Positions 1-4,845 of a stretch of 5,493 nt of DNA are shown in pieces. Origin of the DNA: Deltaproteobacteria bacterium. Lineage in GTDB: Bacteria; Myxococcota_A; Bradymonadia; UBA7976; VGTA01. The notes under the pieces are model-generated. The model was not told the DNA's origin and did no database searches. It saw nothing but the letters and a program-made list of their open reading frames with translations. The DNA lies in contig VGTA01000269.1 of assembly GCA_016874875.1 (NCBI GenBank), positions 1 to 5,493 on the forward strand. Direction: 5' to 3'. The translations under genes were made by a program, and so were the position numbers. Numbering within the stretch: position 1 is the stretch's first letter; every line of letters begins with the position of its first letter.

Positions 1-18
1 GGGGGGGGGGGGGGGGGG
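1..18. repeat. Run of 18 G at window start
   Basis: The window opens with 18 consecutive G residues followed directly by GC-rich sequence. No gene explains it. A run this long at the very edge may be a contig-end or sequencing artefact (poly-G is a known failure mode of two-colour chemistry), or a true hypervariable G tract. The sequence alone cannot separate the two. Confidence 0.9.
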
Positions 19-243
19 CGCGCGGCGAGGGCGGCGCGCCGCGGTGATGGTTCCACACGGCGGGCGCGAGCGCAACAGAGTGGGTCCGCCTCAGCCCTCG
101 GTGAGCGCGCCGCGCCACAAACAGCAACTCTAGCCGCCTCTACGTGTGCGCCAAGCGCTCGTGCAGCGCGCCTCTACGCTCACCGATCCAGAATACGAGG
201 CGCTCTTCATCGAGGGGCGCTGCTCCTGCGCACGCTTCGATTG
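19..243. other. GC-rich stretch with no supported gene
   Basis: I see no convincing gene here. Frame 1 of the plus strand stays open from the window edge to a TGA at 352-354, but it is Arg/Ala-rich, has no domain-like pattern, and is the kind of open frame expected by chance at this GC content. A 12-base palindrome, GCGGCGCGCCGC, lies at 31-42. From about 176 onward there is weak, gapped similarity to 1111-1153 (for example ACGCTCACC at 176-184 and at 1111-1119). This may be the outer edge of the diverged duplication described separately. Confidence 0.5.
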
Positions 244-334
244 GTCACGCCTAAGCCGGTCCTCCTCATGCGCCACGCCCGACCGCAGGCAGGTGCTCAC
301 CGCGGACGACACCTACGTCTCTCCTCAAAGCCAC
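244..334 (-). repeat. Left copy of a diverged direct repeat flanking the AT-rich block
   Basis: This copy is in the same orientation as the right copy at about 1154-1249, roughly 910 bases away. Best-matching blocks are CTAAGCC (251-257), GCGCCAC (270-276), and CTCACCGCGG at 296-305 followed by CGACAC at 307-312 and CTCCTCAAAG at 321-330. Overall identity is about 75-80% in the ungapped core, so it is an old or inexact duplication rather than a fresh one. Confidence 0.6.
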
Positions 335-372
335 CCCGTACAAGGATGCCGTGATTCCTAGGCCCCACATCC
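244..372 (-). pseudogene. Decayed duplicate of the 3' end of the large FAD-lipoprotein gene
   Basis: Read on the minus strand, this segment ends in a frame coding FEERRRCRPR followed by a TGA at 297-299. The intact gene to the right ends FEEARVCRPR and a TGA at 1212-1214. The 34 bases 297-330 align without gaps to 1212-1245 with 27 identities. Similarity continues past the stop: GTCAC then CTAAGCC at 244-257 matches 1154-1167, and GCGCCAC at 270-276 matches 1177-1183, with small gaps. Upstream of the aligned block the reading frame breaks. In a shifted frame one sees CGA, a stop, then a PCTG stretch, reminiscent of the Cys-rich tail (CGAGYRCEGG) of the intact gene. No start, signal or domain remains, and the similarity fades where the AT-rich block begins (about 373). 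It is probably the displaced or duplicated tail of the same gene or of a lost paralogue. The coding part is well supported; the exact limits are not. Confidence 0.55.
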
Positions 373-381
373 ATTTTGTTA

Positions 382-411
382 TTGACATCATTGTTAATCA
401 GTGAATTAATA
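382..411 (+). promoter_or_regulatory. Sigma70-like promoter for the two-gene AT-rich module
   Basis: A perfect TTGACA lies at 382-387. A plausible -10 element, TTAATA at 406-411, follows after an 18-base spacer; TAATAT at 407-412 with 19 is an alternative. Transcription would begin near 418, giving a leader of about 37 bases before the ATG at 455. This is the best consensus promoter in the window and suits a housekeeping sigma factor. Confidence 0.65.
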
Positions 412-454
412 TGTTTTGTGTTTTGATATTTAACAACCAACCTAGAGAGGTTTT

Positions 455-694
455 ATGTCTAAAAAAACTCTTGTCGCAGCCGGCACAGTGGTGGCTGGTA
501 CTACTATGGTCGGTGTGAATGCTGGTTCAATTGGGATGACTATTGTTGGTGCCTCAACAACTGCTGCTAGTGCAGCCACCATTATTGCCGCTACAGGTGG
601 TGCCGCTGCTGTTGTATTAGTGGGTTATGGTGTTTTTAAATATCTTTCATCAGAATCCAATGGTGATAAAAATAAGAATATCCAAAAAAGATAA
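455..694 (+). CDS. Small Gly/Ala-rich hydrophobic peptide, glycine-zipper-like, unknown function
   Basis: The 79-residue product is not a family I recognise. It starts MSKK, then runs almost without charge from about residue 5 to 64 in Gly, Ala, Val, Thr and Ile, and ends in a short hydrophilic tail (SSESNGDKNKNIQKR). Glycines at 10, 15, 20, 24, 27 and 32, and again at 48, 49, 57 and 59, give a glycine-zipper-like spacing that could let two membrane helices pack tightly or oligomerise. There is no double-glycine leader, lipobox or clear signal cleavage site. The start is supported by AGAGAGG at 444-450, four bases before the ATG. It is followed after 24 bases by a second same-strand gene, so the two are probably co-transcribed. 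Possibilities are a membrane-active toxin or bacteriocin-like peptide, a holin-like protein, or a small membrane anchor; none can be chosen from sequence. The coding call is strong because composition, binding site and hydrophobic pattern agree. Confidence 0.75.
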   Translation: MSKKTLVAAGTVVAGTTMVGVNAGSIGMTIVGASTTAASAATIIAATGGAAAVVLVGYGVFKYLSSESNGDKNKNIQKR

Positions 695-718
695 CATTAC
701 GCCACAACAGGAAAAGTC

Positions 719-1054
719 ATGAACTGTGTTGAACTGCAAGAAATAGTCAAAATAGTATTAAAACGGGCGTGCCATTGTTCGACAGATAAAGATGGATGCC
801 CAAAAGGATGGCACACTTGGCGACGTATTGGGCAAGAAAGAAATGCCGTATGTTTTGTTGGGAGAGATGGTACAAGGTATGATGGTGCAATTACAGTCAA
901 TATGATCAGTATAGAATCTGCAGAAAATTGGATTACACGTGGAGAAGAACTTGACCTCAATTGCACTACAGACCCATGGGACGGTAACGAAAGACGAGTT
1001 TGCATACGAACAAGAGGTGTAGAATTAAATGAAAATGGAGTCGGTGCATTTTAG
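719..1054 (+). CDS. Small Cys-rich soluble protein, unknown function, partner of the hydrophobic peptide
   Basis: The 111-residue product is unrecognised. It begins with a short amphipathic helix (about residues 4-17). A cysteine-dense patch follows, CHCSTDKDGC at 18-27, and then a probable beta-rich region (about 44-103, with stretches such as NAVCFVGRDG, AITVNMISIE and RRVCIRTRG). It has seven cysteines in all (3, 18, 20, 27, 45, 82, 95); the CxC...C patch could bind metal if the protein is cytoplasmic. No signal peptide or membrane segment is visible. Translation is supported by AGGA at 709-712, six bases before the ATG, and the gene lies 24 bases after the hydrophobic-peptide gene, implying one operon. 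A soluble partner beside a membrane-active peptide suggests an immunity, antitoxin or regulatory role, but that is inference from arrangement only. The opposite-strand open frame at 697-1005 is a shadow. Confidence 0.72.
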   Translation: MNCVELQEIVKIVLKRACHCSTDKDGCPKGWHTWRRIGQERNAVCFVGRDGTRYDGAITVNMISIESAENWITRGEELDLNCTTDPWDGNERRVCIRTRGVELNENGVGAF

Positions 1055-1211
1055 CATATTTATATTTATATAACACCATCACATCTAACAGTAGAAACCG
1101 CGTCGCGTCGACGCTCACCACAGCGAGGGATGAGACGCCTACACCTCCCCCGCGTCACCGCTAAGCCAGCCCATAAGCGCCACTAGCGGCGCGCCTCCAT
1201 GCCCTAGACCC
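1055..1211. other. Convergent intergenic region between the AT-rich module and the FAD-lipoprotein gene
   Basis: The first 35 bases are very AT-rich (TATTTATATTTATATAA) and belong to the island. From about 1091 the sequence returns to high GC. The right half is the counterpart of the left diverged repeat. I see no clear intrinsic terminator for either of the two convergent genes. Confidence 0.5.
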
Positions 1212-1249
1212 TCACCGCGGGCGACACACCCGCGCCTCCTCAAAGTACA
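1154..1249 (-). repeat. Right copy of the diverged direct repeat, overlapping the 3' end of the FAD-lipoprotein gene
   Basis: This is the partner of the left copy at 244-334. It contains the last codons and stop of the intact gene (stop 1212-1214) and about 58 bases downstream. Shared blocks are CTAAGCC (1161-1167), GCGCCAC (1177-1183), CTCACCGCGG (1211-1220), CGACAC (1222-1227) and CTCCTCAAAG (1236-1245). Because this copy is attached to the functional gene, it looks like the maintained one. Confidence 0.6.
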
Positions 1250-3794
1250 CCCCCCCCTCACACCGATACCCCGCCCCGCAGTGCGCGTCCTCCTCACACA
1301 CGCACTCCCGAGACAGCGCGCAGCCCGGGAAGCGCGGCACGGGCGCCTGACGAGTCATCTGACGCCACGCCCGATTCTCAAAGAGCCCCTGCGGGTCGAG
1401 CGAGTCCTTGAGCGCCACGAACTCCGCCCAGCGCGGATATTGCCCCGGCCCCACCCCCACCAACTCCGGCGCCGCCGTCTTGCCCCAGTGCGGGCGACCG
1501 GCATAGCGGGCGGCGGTCATCTGCATCAGCTCGTCATACACGTCGGCCGAGCGCTCGTGGTAGGTCTCGTCGGCCACCTTGGGGACGTGAATCTCCACCG
1601 AGACGACGTCCTCGCCATAGTTAAAGCCTAGCCAGCGGTCGGAGGCCTTGGAGAAGCGCAGATAGAGCCCGAGAATCGGGAAGCAGGCGCGCCGGCGGGC
1701 GAGCAGGGCGCGCACCTCGCGCATCCACTCGGGGAGGCGGCGGAGGGGGAACGAGGCCTCCTGGGTGCGGCTGTGGACGCCCTCGCTGTCCCACGGGCAG
1801 CGCCCCTCGCGGCAGCTCGAGCCGAGCATCTGGTGCGACCAGCCGACGGGGCGGTCGCGCGCCGAGTCCCGCGCCTCGATCGGCGGGAGCCAAACGCGCG
1901 CGCGGAGGAGCTCTGCGTCACACTGCGCGCGGAGGGGGGCGCGGTTGAGGACGCGGTAGGGGAGGTCGCCGACCACCCGAAAGACGCTGCCGCTGCTCTC
2001 CCACAGCGTGTGCGCTGAGCGCCCCGGCGCGCTGACGTCCACTCGGTCGTAGTAGTCGAGCACGTAGCGGGCGTTGCCGGCGAACCACATCACGCGCGCG
2101 TAGTCGTGCGCGCGGACTAGACCCTCGACCTTGCCCTCGAGGCCCTCGTCGGCGCCCTGCTCAAAGCCATAGCGGAGCTTGAACTGCGGCTCGATGGCGA
2201 GGCGCAGCTCCACAACCACGCCGAGGAGGCCGAGGTGGACGGCGGCGGCGGCGGCCTCCGCGCCCTCGAGGCGCCGCAGCTCGCCGCGCCCGTCCACGAG
2301 GGTGAGGGCGCGCACCATATCGGCCATGCCCGAGGCGAACGACAGCGAGGAGTGGTGGGCGGCGGTGGCGACGCCGCCGGCGACGCTGACGCCCGTGTAG
2401 TCGGGCATGGCGGGGATGGCGTACCCGCGCTCGTGCAGGTACGCCGACAGCTCGTCGGCGCGCACGCCCGGCTCCACGGTCACGGTGAGGGCCTCCTCGT
2501 CGAGGGCGAGGACGCGCCGCATGGGCCCCACGTTGAGCAGCAGCCCGCCGTGCTCAGGGCAGATGAGGGGGCTGTTGCTGTTGGGGCGCGGGACGCTGAT
2601 CACCTTGAGGGAGCGCCCCTCGGCGGCGGCGCGGCGCACTGCCGCCTGAGCCTCCTCGACGCGCTCGGCGTGGAGCACCTCGGAGGGCTGGCAGCGCACC
2701 GTGGTCTGGTAGTTGGGCGTGGGCGCCGTGCCCTCTGCGCCCGAGACCACCTCGCCGTCCGCCCCCAGCCGCCCCGTCACCAGCGCCACCCCGTGCGCGA
2801 TCAGCTGCTGCAGCCCCTCCCCCTCAAGCGCCTCAAGGCCGTGCCCGAGCGAGGTGGCGAACACCTGCCCCGCGCCCACCGCGTGCGTCCACGCCACCGG
2901 GTGCTCCCGCTCGCTCTCGACGCTGTAGGCCACCAGCAGCGGCGTGACGCCCTCCGCCACCTCAAGGACCCGGTAGAGCTCGTCCTCCGCCACCGAGAGC
3001 GGGTCGGGGAGCGTGCGGATGATGGGGTGCCCGGGCGCGGCGTGGCGGGCGGACAGGGGGCGGGCCCAGTCGTTGGTGAGGGTGTCCACCCCCGTGAAAC
3101 GCCACCAGTGAGGAAACTCCACGCCCGGCCGCCGCGCCGCCCAGTCCAGCTCCGCCGCCCGGAGCTCGAGCGCGCGCTCTGGGTAGCGCGGGGAGGTCTG
3201 CTGGAAGCTGTTCAGCGCGCAGTGCAGCAGCACCGCCGGCACGCCCTCGTCGCGCGTCTGGCCGATGGCGTTGTCGATCATGTCGAGGTCGAGGTCGTCG
3301 GGGAGGCACATGTTGTAGATGATGACGTCGTACCCAGCCGCGAACGACGGCGCGCTCAGCAGAGCGCGCGTGTCATCGGGGTGCTTCCCCACCACGTCGA
3401 GCTCTACGCGGAGGCGGCGGCTGAGGGCGTCGCGGAGGAGGCGCTGCTGGCGCTCATAGTCGTGCCACCGGTCGCCGTAGCTGGTGACGTAGAGGGCGCG
3501 AAGGGGTGGGCGGCGCGCGTCGTTCTTGCCCTCCGCGGGGCGCAGCGCCTCCCCGTCCGCCTTGCCGAGCGCCCCGGGGTCGAGCCCCGCCCATGACGCC
3601 CCGCGCCCCCCCGCCCCCCCCTGCGGCGCCCCCTCCTCCCCGCAGGACGCCATGAGCACCACGCCGAGGCACACCAGCGCCGAGAGCGCCCAAGAGGGCA
3701 GGGCGCGCGCGGAGGTGCTAGAGGAGGGGCCAGAGGAGGCGTCAGAGGAGGGGCCAGAGAAGGAGACAAAAAAGCGGGTGGTCGGACGGGGCAT
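1212..3794 (-). CDS. Lipoprotein fusing a ThuA-like domain to an aldonolactone-oxidase-type FAD domain with a six-Cys tail
   Basis: The product has 860 residues from the ATG at 3794. That start has AGGAGGA six bases upstream (3801-3807), and I prefer it to the in-frame ATG at 3839. A 30-residue Ser/Pro-rich lead precedes a hydrophobic helix (about 31-50) ending LMASC, so Cys51 is the likely lipidated residue. Residues about 98-340 are ThuA-like (glutamine-amidotransferase-like fold): LLHCALNSF, HPIIRTLPD (256 on), DELYRV (271 on), PVAWTH (299 on), TSLGHG (314 on). Residues about 359-535 are an FAD-binding PCMH-type domain, with RPNSNSPL near 403-410 and GVSVAGGVATAAHHSS at 468-483. Residues about 540-814 resemble the aldonolactone-oxidase C-terminal domain, with RPHWGK (767-772) and a final LDPQGLF motif. 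Six cysteines at 825, 831, 833, 839, 845 and 857 form a small disulfide-type tail. The family oxidises sugar lactones or alditols; the substrate here is unknown. The position of the usual flavin-linking His is Asn405. It lies downstream of the membrane-protein gene on the same strand, 142 bases away. Confidence 0.88.
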   Translation of the reverse strand: MPRPTTRFFVSFSGPSSDASSGPSSSTSARALPSWALSALVCLGVVLMASCGEEGAPQGGAGGRGASWAGLDPGALGKADGEALRPAEGKNDARRPPLRALYVTSYGDRWHDYERQQRLLRDALSRRLRVELDVVGKHPDDTRALLSAPSFAAGYDVIIYNMCLPDDLDLDMIDNAIGQTRDEGVPAVLLHCALNSFQQTSPRYPERALELRAAELDWAARRPGVEFPHWWRFTGVDTLTNDWARPLSARHAAPGHPIIRTLPDPLSVAEDELYRVLEVAEGVTPLLVAYSVESEREHPVAWTHAVGAGQVFATSLGHGLEALEGEGLQQLIAHGVALVTGRLGADGEVVSGAEGTAPTPNYQTTVRCQPSEVLHAERVEEAQAAVRRAAAEGRSLKVISVPRPNSNSPLICPEHGGLLLNVGPMRRVLALDEEALTVTVEPGVRADELSAYLHERGYAIPAMPDYTGVSVAGGVATAAHHSSLSFASGMADMVRALTLVDGRGELRRLEGAEAAAAAVHLGLLGVVVELRLAIEPQFKLRYGFEQGADEGLEGKVEGLVRAHDYARVMWFAGNARYVLDYYDRVDVSAPGRSAHTLWESSGSVFRVVGDLPYRVLNRAPLRAQCDAELLRARVWLPPIEARDSARDRPVGWSHQMLGSSCREGRCPWDSEGVHSRTQEASFPLRRLPEWMREVRALLARRRACFPILGLYLRFSKASDRWLGFNYGEDVVSVEIHVPKVADETYHERSADVYDELMQMTAARYAGRPHWGKTAAPELVGVGPGQYPRWAEFVALKDSLDPQGLFENRAWRQMTRQAPVPRFPGCALSRECVCEEDAHCGAGYRCEGGVYFEEARVCRPR
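3711..3758 (-). repeat. In-frame 24-base tandem repeat in the signal-peptide lead of the FAD-lipoprotein
   Basis: Two 8-codon units encode SGPSSDAS and SGPSSSTS (residues 13-28 from the preferred start). The 15-base core GAGGAGGGGCCAGAG occurs on the plus strand at 3721-3735 and 3745-3759, 24 bases apart. The repeat lengthens the segment before the hydrophobic helix of the lipoprotein signal without changing frame. Copy number could vary between strains. Confidence 0.75.
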
Positions 3795-3800
3795 CGTGTC

Positions 3801-3807
3801 TCCTCCT
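3801..3807 (-). promoter_or_regulatory. Strong ribosome binding site deciding the start of the FAD-lipoprotein gene
   Basis: AGGAGGA on the minus strand lies six bases before the ATG at 3794. The alternative in-frame ATG at 3839 has no comparable site. It also lies inside the 3823-3838 inverted repeat, so the start at 3794 is much better supported. Confidence 0.85.
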
Positions 3808-3822
3808 GCGGAGCGGGGGGGC

Positions 3823-3838
3823 TGGCGCGTTCGCGCCA
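3823..3838 (-). promoter_or_regulatory. Short perfect inverted repeat in the leader of the FAD-lipoprotein gene
   Basis: TGGCGCGTTCGCGCCA has two 7-base arms and a 2-base centre, ending 28 bases before the start codon. It could be a leader hairpin or an operator. Such GC palindromes also arise by chance in this composition, so the role is open. Confidence 0.4.
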
Positions 3839-3842
3839 TCTC

Positions 3843-3875
3843 AGATGCGCCGCGGAGCGCCTCGGTTGCGCATCT
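3843..3875 (-). promoter_or_regulatory. Inverted repeat with 8-base arms upstream of the FAD-lipoprotein gene
   Basis: AGATGCGC at 3843-3850 pairs with GCGCATCT at 3868-3875 across a 17-base spacer. It sits in the 142-base gap before the lipoprotein gene, where a promoter or operator would be expected if that gene is transcribed independently of its upstream neighbour. The arms are not purely G/C, which makes chance less likely than for the nearby palindrome. Confidence 0.45.
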
Positions 3876-3920
3876 CGCTCGTGACTCTCCAAAAAAAGAG
3901 ACGCCCCTCCGCCTCGCCGC

Positions 3921-3950
3921 TCTAGGGCTTCTCGATCTAGGGCTTCTCGA
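3921..3950 (-). repeat. Perfect 15-base tandem duplication spanning the stop codon of the membrane-protein gene
   Basis: TCTAGGGCTTCTCGA occurs twice back to back (3921-3935 and 3936-3950). On the coding strand each unit carries the codons for Glu-Lys-Pro followed by TAG. The duplication is a multiple of three, so two in-frame TAG codons lie 15 bases apart (3937-3939 and 3922-3924). Read-through of the first would add Ile-Glu-Lys-Pro or a close variant, then stop again. Confidence 0.9.
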
Positions 3951-4359
3951 GCGTCTTCCCTAGCTCCCTCAAGCGCGCTTGCTCATACTCCTGGTTGTCG
4001 CGGATCGTCTTCGACAGCACGAACACCGACGAGATCACAAACAAGAACGACGTGACGAGCTGACTCCGGTGCCAGTGCTCGAGCTCCACCTCGCGGACGC
4101 AGTACACCATAAACGACATCGACACCAAGAACGACCCCCACGAGATCATGCGATACGCCGTGGTGTCGCGCTCCTCGCGCTGATTGTCGCGGATCATCTT
4201 CTGAAGGCTGACGGCCGCCGAGACACAAAAGAAGAACGATATCAGCATCAGGAGCTTGTTCTGCCCCGTGAGCTGAAAGATGCCATAGAGACTCGCCGAC
4301 GCGGAGAGAATCACCGCGACCCACGTCTGAAAAATCCAGGCGCCCGTGTCTTTCATCAT
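3937..4359 (-). CDS. YiaA/YiaB-family four-helix inner membrane protein
   Basis: The product has 140 residues from the first of two adjacent ATG codons (4359 and 4356), with a GTGAGAGAG purine stretch just upstream. A TTG at 4389 would extend the frame but has no advantage. Four membrane segments are visible at about 7-30, 35-52, 69-88 and 99-118, arranged as two related halves. Each half ends in the same signature, SLQKMIRDNQ (51-60) and LSKTIRDNQ (115-123), which matches the duplicated two-helix unit of the YiaA/YiaB family. The C-terminus is charged and probably cytoplasmic. The function of this family is not established. The gene faces the wHTH-cupin operon across an AT-rich control region and may share its regulation. 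It lies 142 bases upstream of the FAD-lipoprotein gene on the same strand; co-transcription is possible but not shown. Its stop codon lies in a tandem duplication. Confidence 0.85.
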   Translation of the reverse strand: MMKDTGAWIFQTWVAVILSASASLYGIFQLTGQNKLLMLISFFFCVSAAVSLQKMIRDNQREERDTTAYRMISWGSFLVSMSFMVYCVREVELEHWHRSQLVTSFLFVISSVFVLSKTIRDNQEYEQARLRELGKTLEKP

Positions 4360-4376
4360 CGCTACTCTCTCACTTA

Positions 4377-4420
4377 CATATGAGCGCAAACATATGAGCC
4401 TATACTCAACTTAGTGTATA
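4377..4420. promoter_or_regulatory. Divergent AT-rich control region with candidate operator
   Basis: Between the divergent membrane-protein gene and the wHTH gene, the sequence turns AT-rich. CATATGAGC occurs twice as a direct repeat (4377-4385 and 4391-4399, 14 bases apart). TATACTCAACTTAGTGTATA at 4401-4420 is an imperfect palindrome in which 7 of 10 positions pair, with perfect 5-base outer arms. It is the right size for a MarR-type winged-helix dimer and contains -10-like hexamers (TATACT, TATAAG). On the minus strand TTGACG at 4433-4428 could be a -35 for the membrane-protein gene, though spacing to a -10 is poor. Binding by the adjacent regulator is inference. Confidence 0.5.
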
Positions 4421-4479
4421 AGCGCGCGTCAAGAAGATGTGAGCGAAAAGCGCTCGGTGAGCGCACAAAGGAGACACCG

Positions 4480-4845
4480 ATGAGCGAGTCCCGAGAGGAA
4501 CAGGGCGCGAGGCAGAGGAGCGTGGAGGCGGGCGGGGCGCCGGCGGCGCAGGCGAGCTGGACCTTCTTCACCAACCACAGCCACGTGCTGCTCTGCCTCG
4601 CCCGCGACGGCGACCAGACGGTGCGGAGGGTGGCGGCGCAGGTGGGGATCACGGAGCGGGCGGTCCAGCGCATCATCGGCGAGCTCGAGGAGGCGGGGAC
4701 GCTGCTCAAGCGGCGGGAGGGGCGGCGCAACCGGTACGTCGTCAACCCGCAGGTGGCGCTGCGGCACCCCGTGGAGGCGCACTGCCGGCTCACCGACCTC
4801 ATCGCGCTGGTGGTGGGCGCGCCGCGCGGCGAGGGGGGCGCGTGA
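4480..4845 (+). CDS. Winged helix-turn-helix (MarR-like) transcriptional regulator
   Basis: The product has 121 residues. The start at 4480 is fixed by AAAGGAG at 4467-4473, six bases upstream; a longer frame from 4414 would begin inside the operator-like palindrome. After a flexible lead of about 26 residues comes SWTFFTNHSHVLLCLARD (27-44). A helix-turn-helix follows (about 48-74, VAAQVGITERAVQRIIGELE as its centre) and then a basic wing (KRREGRRNRYVV, 77-88). The RHPVEAH motif (95-101) and final helix are typical of a group of short single-domain wHTH regulators. No ligand-binding domain is present, so sensing may rely on the coupled cupin protein or on dimer contacts. Its stop overlaps the start of the cupin gene. 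Autoregulation through the palindrome at 4401-4420 is likely but inferred. Confidence 0.85.
   Translation: MSESREEQGARQRSVEAGGAPAAQASWTFFTNHSHVLLCLARDGDQTVRRVAAQVGITERAVQRIIGELEEAGTLLKRREGRRNRYVVNPQVALRHPVEAHCRLTDLIALVVGAPRGEGGA

Larger units (their letters stand above)
373..1090. other. AT-rich island carrying a two-gene module
   Basis: Base composition drops abruptly to roughly 40-45% GC (estimated by counting sample lines), against more than 70% on both sides. The block has its own promoter and two same-strand genes with good ribosome binding sites. Its codon use (many A/T third positions such as GGT, GCT, AAA, ATT) is unlike that of every other gene here. Its edges coincide with the inner ends of the flanking diverged direct repeats. 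No integrase, transposase or terminal inverted repeat is visible, so if it moved it did so with help from elsewhere, or its mobility genes are lost. Horizontal acquisition is an inference from composition and geometry. Confidence 0.7.

Noticed and set aside
1..354. Plus-strand frame 1 open from the window edge to a TGA at 352-354
   Set aside because: Arg/Ala-rich without motif or binding site. It overlaps the decayed minus-strand tail, and long open frames are expected by chance at this GC content.
697..1005. Minus-strand open frame opposite the second island gene
   Set aside because: It lacks a binding site that fits. The plus-strand gene has a good site, a shared promoter and a partner gene.
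1083..1089. ATCTAAC, matching the RYYYAAC half of an integron attC site at the island's right edge
   Set aside because: No matching GTTRRRY partner or imperfect hairpin is found at the proper distance, and there is no such site at the left edge. A 7-base match is expected by chance.
2235..3596. 453-codon plus-strand open frame opposite the FAD-lipoprotein gene
   Set aside because: It is a codon-bias shadow. The minus-strand frame has clear ThuA and FAD domain motifs, while this one is His/Arg/Gly-rich with no recognisable pattern.
3889..3936. Intrinsic terminator after the YiaA-like gene (seven T on the minus strand at 3897-3891)
   Set aside because: There is a T tract but no convincing GC hairpin before it; the preceding stretch is G-rich on one strand and does not fold back.
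4414..4479. Upstream extension of the wHTH gene to the start at 4414
   Set aside because: It would begin inside the operator-like palindrome and lacks a binding site, whereas 4480 has AAAGGAG at ideal spacing.
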